From contig MU854386.1 in the NCBI GenBank assembly GCA_033296685.1, forward strand, positions 66,086 to 130,085: a DNA stretch of 64,000 nt, written 5' to 3'. A program made the position numbers and the translations under genes. Shown here one piece after another: positions 62,812 through 64,000 of the stretch; within the stretch, counting starts at the first letter, position 1, and the number at the start of each line of letters is the position of its first letter. Under the pieces are notes generated by a model. The model worked only from the letters and a program-made list of their open reading frames with translations, was not told where the DNA came from and did no database searches. The DNA comes from Parachaetomium inaequale (Eukaryota > Ascomycota > Sordariomycetes > Sordariales > Chaetomiaceae).

Positions 62812-64000
62812 TCGGCCCCCCCCCCTTCGGAACACCCCCACCTTCGGAACACTTGGCAAACCCACACCGCTACTTCAACCACCTCTCTTCAATTTACCAC
62901 CATTCAGTCAATATTTGATCAATTGAGCTCATTTTTCGAATACGGCTTCGTCAATCAAGATAGAATATACTGAGCAAGACTTGCAAGATGCTCTGGCCAA
63001 ATACCACTATAGTGAAGGCTCAATTCGAAAGATCGCTCAAGAATTCGGTATTCCAACTACTACCTTCTACAGCTGTATCTATGGCTAACAGAGCCGGTCA
63101 GCCGGGGCCGAATCGCTCTAGATCTTGAGCCCAGTTCAAGAAGCCCACCTTACGCACTAGGTTTTGACCTAGGTGGCTCTTAGTCTTCCACCAACGTACG
63201 TATAGATCAGGGAGTTCGCTAGCTGGGTTCTATAGGCATAAGGATCTAGCTATATGAAGGTTGGGAGGTACTGGATGACCCGGTTCCTTCGAAGGAACCT
63301 AATCCTCTATACCTAGAGAGCTCGTAAGATCGACTCGGCCTAGATCAATAGAGCTACTAACTCAGTTATATATAGTTAGTAGCTACAGCTAGCTATCCTA
63401 GAGGTTAAGGATATCTTACTAGCCAACTAGTACAATTTTGACGAGTTCGGCCTTATAGAAGGCTAAGGTATTAATGGCTTAGTAGTTAGAAGCTCTCAAA
63501 CGTATGTATTACAACGTAAGGTCCCTAGATCATAGGCTTGGACTTCGTTCCTCGAGTGTATCTTAGCTACAGGGGTTGTACTACCTCTAGCTATTATTTT
63601 CAAGGGTAAGAGCCTTCAACAATAGTAGTTCCCAGTCAACAAGGCTGAATTGAAGGACTAGCTATTTACTATAACTGACAAAGGCTAGATCATTAGGGTA
63701 GTGGCATTGGAATAGCTTTAATAAGTGTTTATACCCTGGACCTAGCTATAGGATCCTTCCTAAAGGAGGCTGTTGATATTAGGCGGTTATAATAGCTATA
63801 CTACTACTAATTTTATATAGTATTGCTATAATAATAATATCTAGTTACTCTTTTTACTACTATATACCTCTTACATTCTCTAGCTACTAGATCTATTGGT
63901 GTAACGGTCTCAACGAGTATATTGCAACTAGCTGATAACGACTCTACGAGTATACTAAACTTGAAGAAAGGAGAGGAAAGAAGGAAAGAACAGTTCCCCT
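62812..64000 (+). mobile_element. pogo-like DDE transposon, RIP-inactivated (continues beyond window)
   Basis: From about 62951 the plus strand, read in one frame without shifts to about 63903, spells a degraded pogo/Fot1-type transposase: the DNA-binding helix-turn-helix start 'YTEQDLQDALAKYHYSEGSI' and 'RKIAQEFGIPTTTFYSCIYG', then 'IREFASWVL', 'RYWMTRFLRRN', 'YNFDEFGLIEG' (first catalytic Asp region), 'AWTSFLECILATGVVLPLAI', 'IFKGKS', 'RLLILGGYNSYTTTNFI' (second Asp lost) and 'LLFLLLYTSYIL'. At least 25 in-frame stops are nearly all TAG or TAA where Gln or Trp codons are expected. No intact transposase is possible. The left flank (62812-62950) carries a C-run and two CCTTCGGAACAC copies, perhaps the terminal region. 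The right end is outside the window. Confidence 0.85.

Noticed and set aside
1..64000. CRISPR array, bacterial operon or phage elements
   Set aside because: Introns, fungal families and RIP debris show a eukaryotic nuclear genome; no regularly spaced repeats with spacers were seen.

Overview
The window is nuclear DNA of a filamentous ascomycete (Pezizomycotina, most likely a GC-rich member of the Sordariomycetes). The evidence is small introns (about 50-100 bp) with GT..AG ends and CTAAC-like branch points, GC-rich third codon positions, fungal-only families (HET domain, Zn2Cys6 and C2H2/fungal-specific transcription factors, fungal-type ceramide glucosyltransferase) and transposon debris whose Gln/Trp codons have become stops, the footprint of repeat-induced point mutation (RIP). 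The species cannot be named from the sequence. Most gene models below were spliced by eye from reading-frame continuity and splice signals.

Layout. 1-7.3 kb: the 3' end of SEC61 (translocon alpha subunit) and a full-length ABCC transporter of the yeast Ybt1 type. 8.8-19.6 kb: small single-pass membrane proteins of unknown role, a Zn2Cys6 regulator and an NmrA-like NAD(P)-binding protein. 19.6-22.5 kb is gene-poor. 22.5-27.3 kb is an accessory patch: an orphan three-exon gene, a kinase-like pseudogene with two nonsense codons, a secreted Cys-rich protein that proves to be an internal duplication, and a Gly-rich orphan. 27.6-44.8 kb is mainly housekeeping: TRS31 (TRAPP), SGT1 (chaperone adaptor), ceramide glucosyltransferase, SEN2 (tRNA splicing endonuclease), a second ABCC transporter, then a HET-ankyrin protein. 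46.5-49.4 kb: a C2H2/fungal-specific transcription factor. 49.7-64 kb is a decaying, transposon-influenced stretch: a frame-disrupted berberine-bridge-type oxidoreductase, another frame-broken orphan, an APH-like phosphotransferase, a GFA-domain protein, two tRNA-Ile(AAU) genes in opposite orientation, a 5'-truncated CorA-like membrane protein next to AT-rich debris, a sulfotransferase-like gene, and a RIP-destroyed pogo-like DDE transposase at the right edge.

How the parts relate. There is no single pathway cluster. SEC61, TRS31, ceramide glucosyltransferase and the ABC proteins are all membrane/secretory-route functions; SEN2 would process intron-containing tRNAs such as the two tRNA-Ile genes found 22 kb away. 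The most unusual object is the secreted protein at 25.3-26.3 kb: two modules offset by exactly 150 residues, matching in cysteine spacing and in intron position and phase, joined by a linker with dibasic (Kex2-like) sites. It looks like a duplicated, possibly proteolytically split, fungal secreted peptide.
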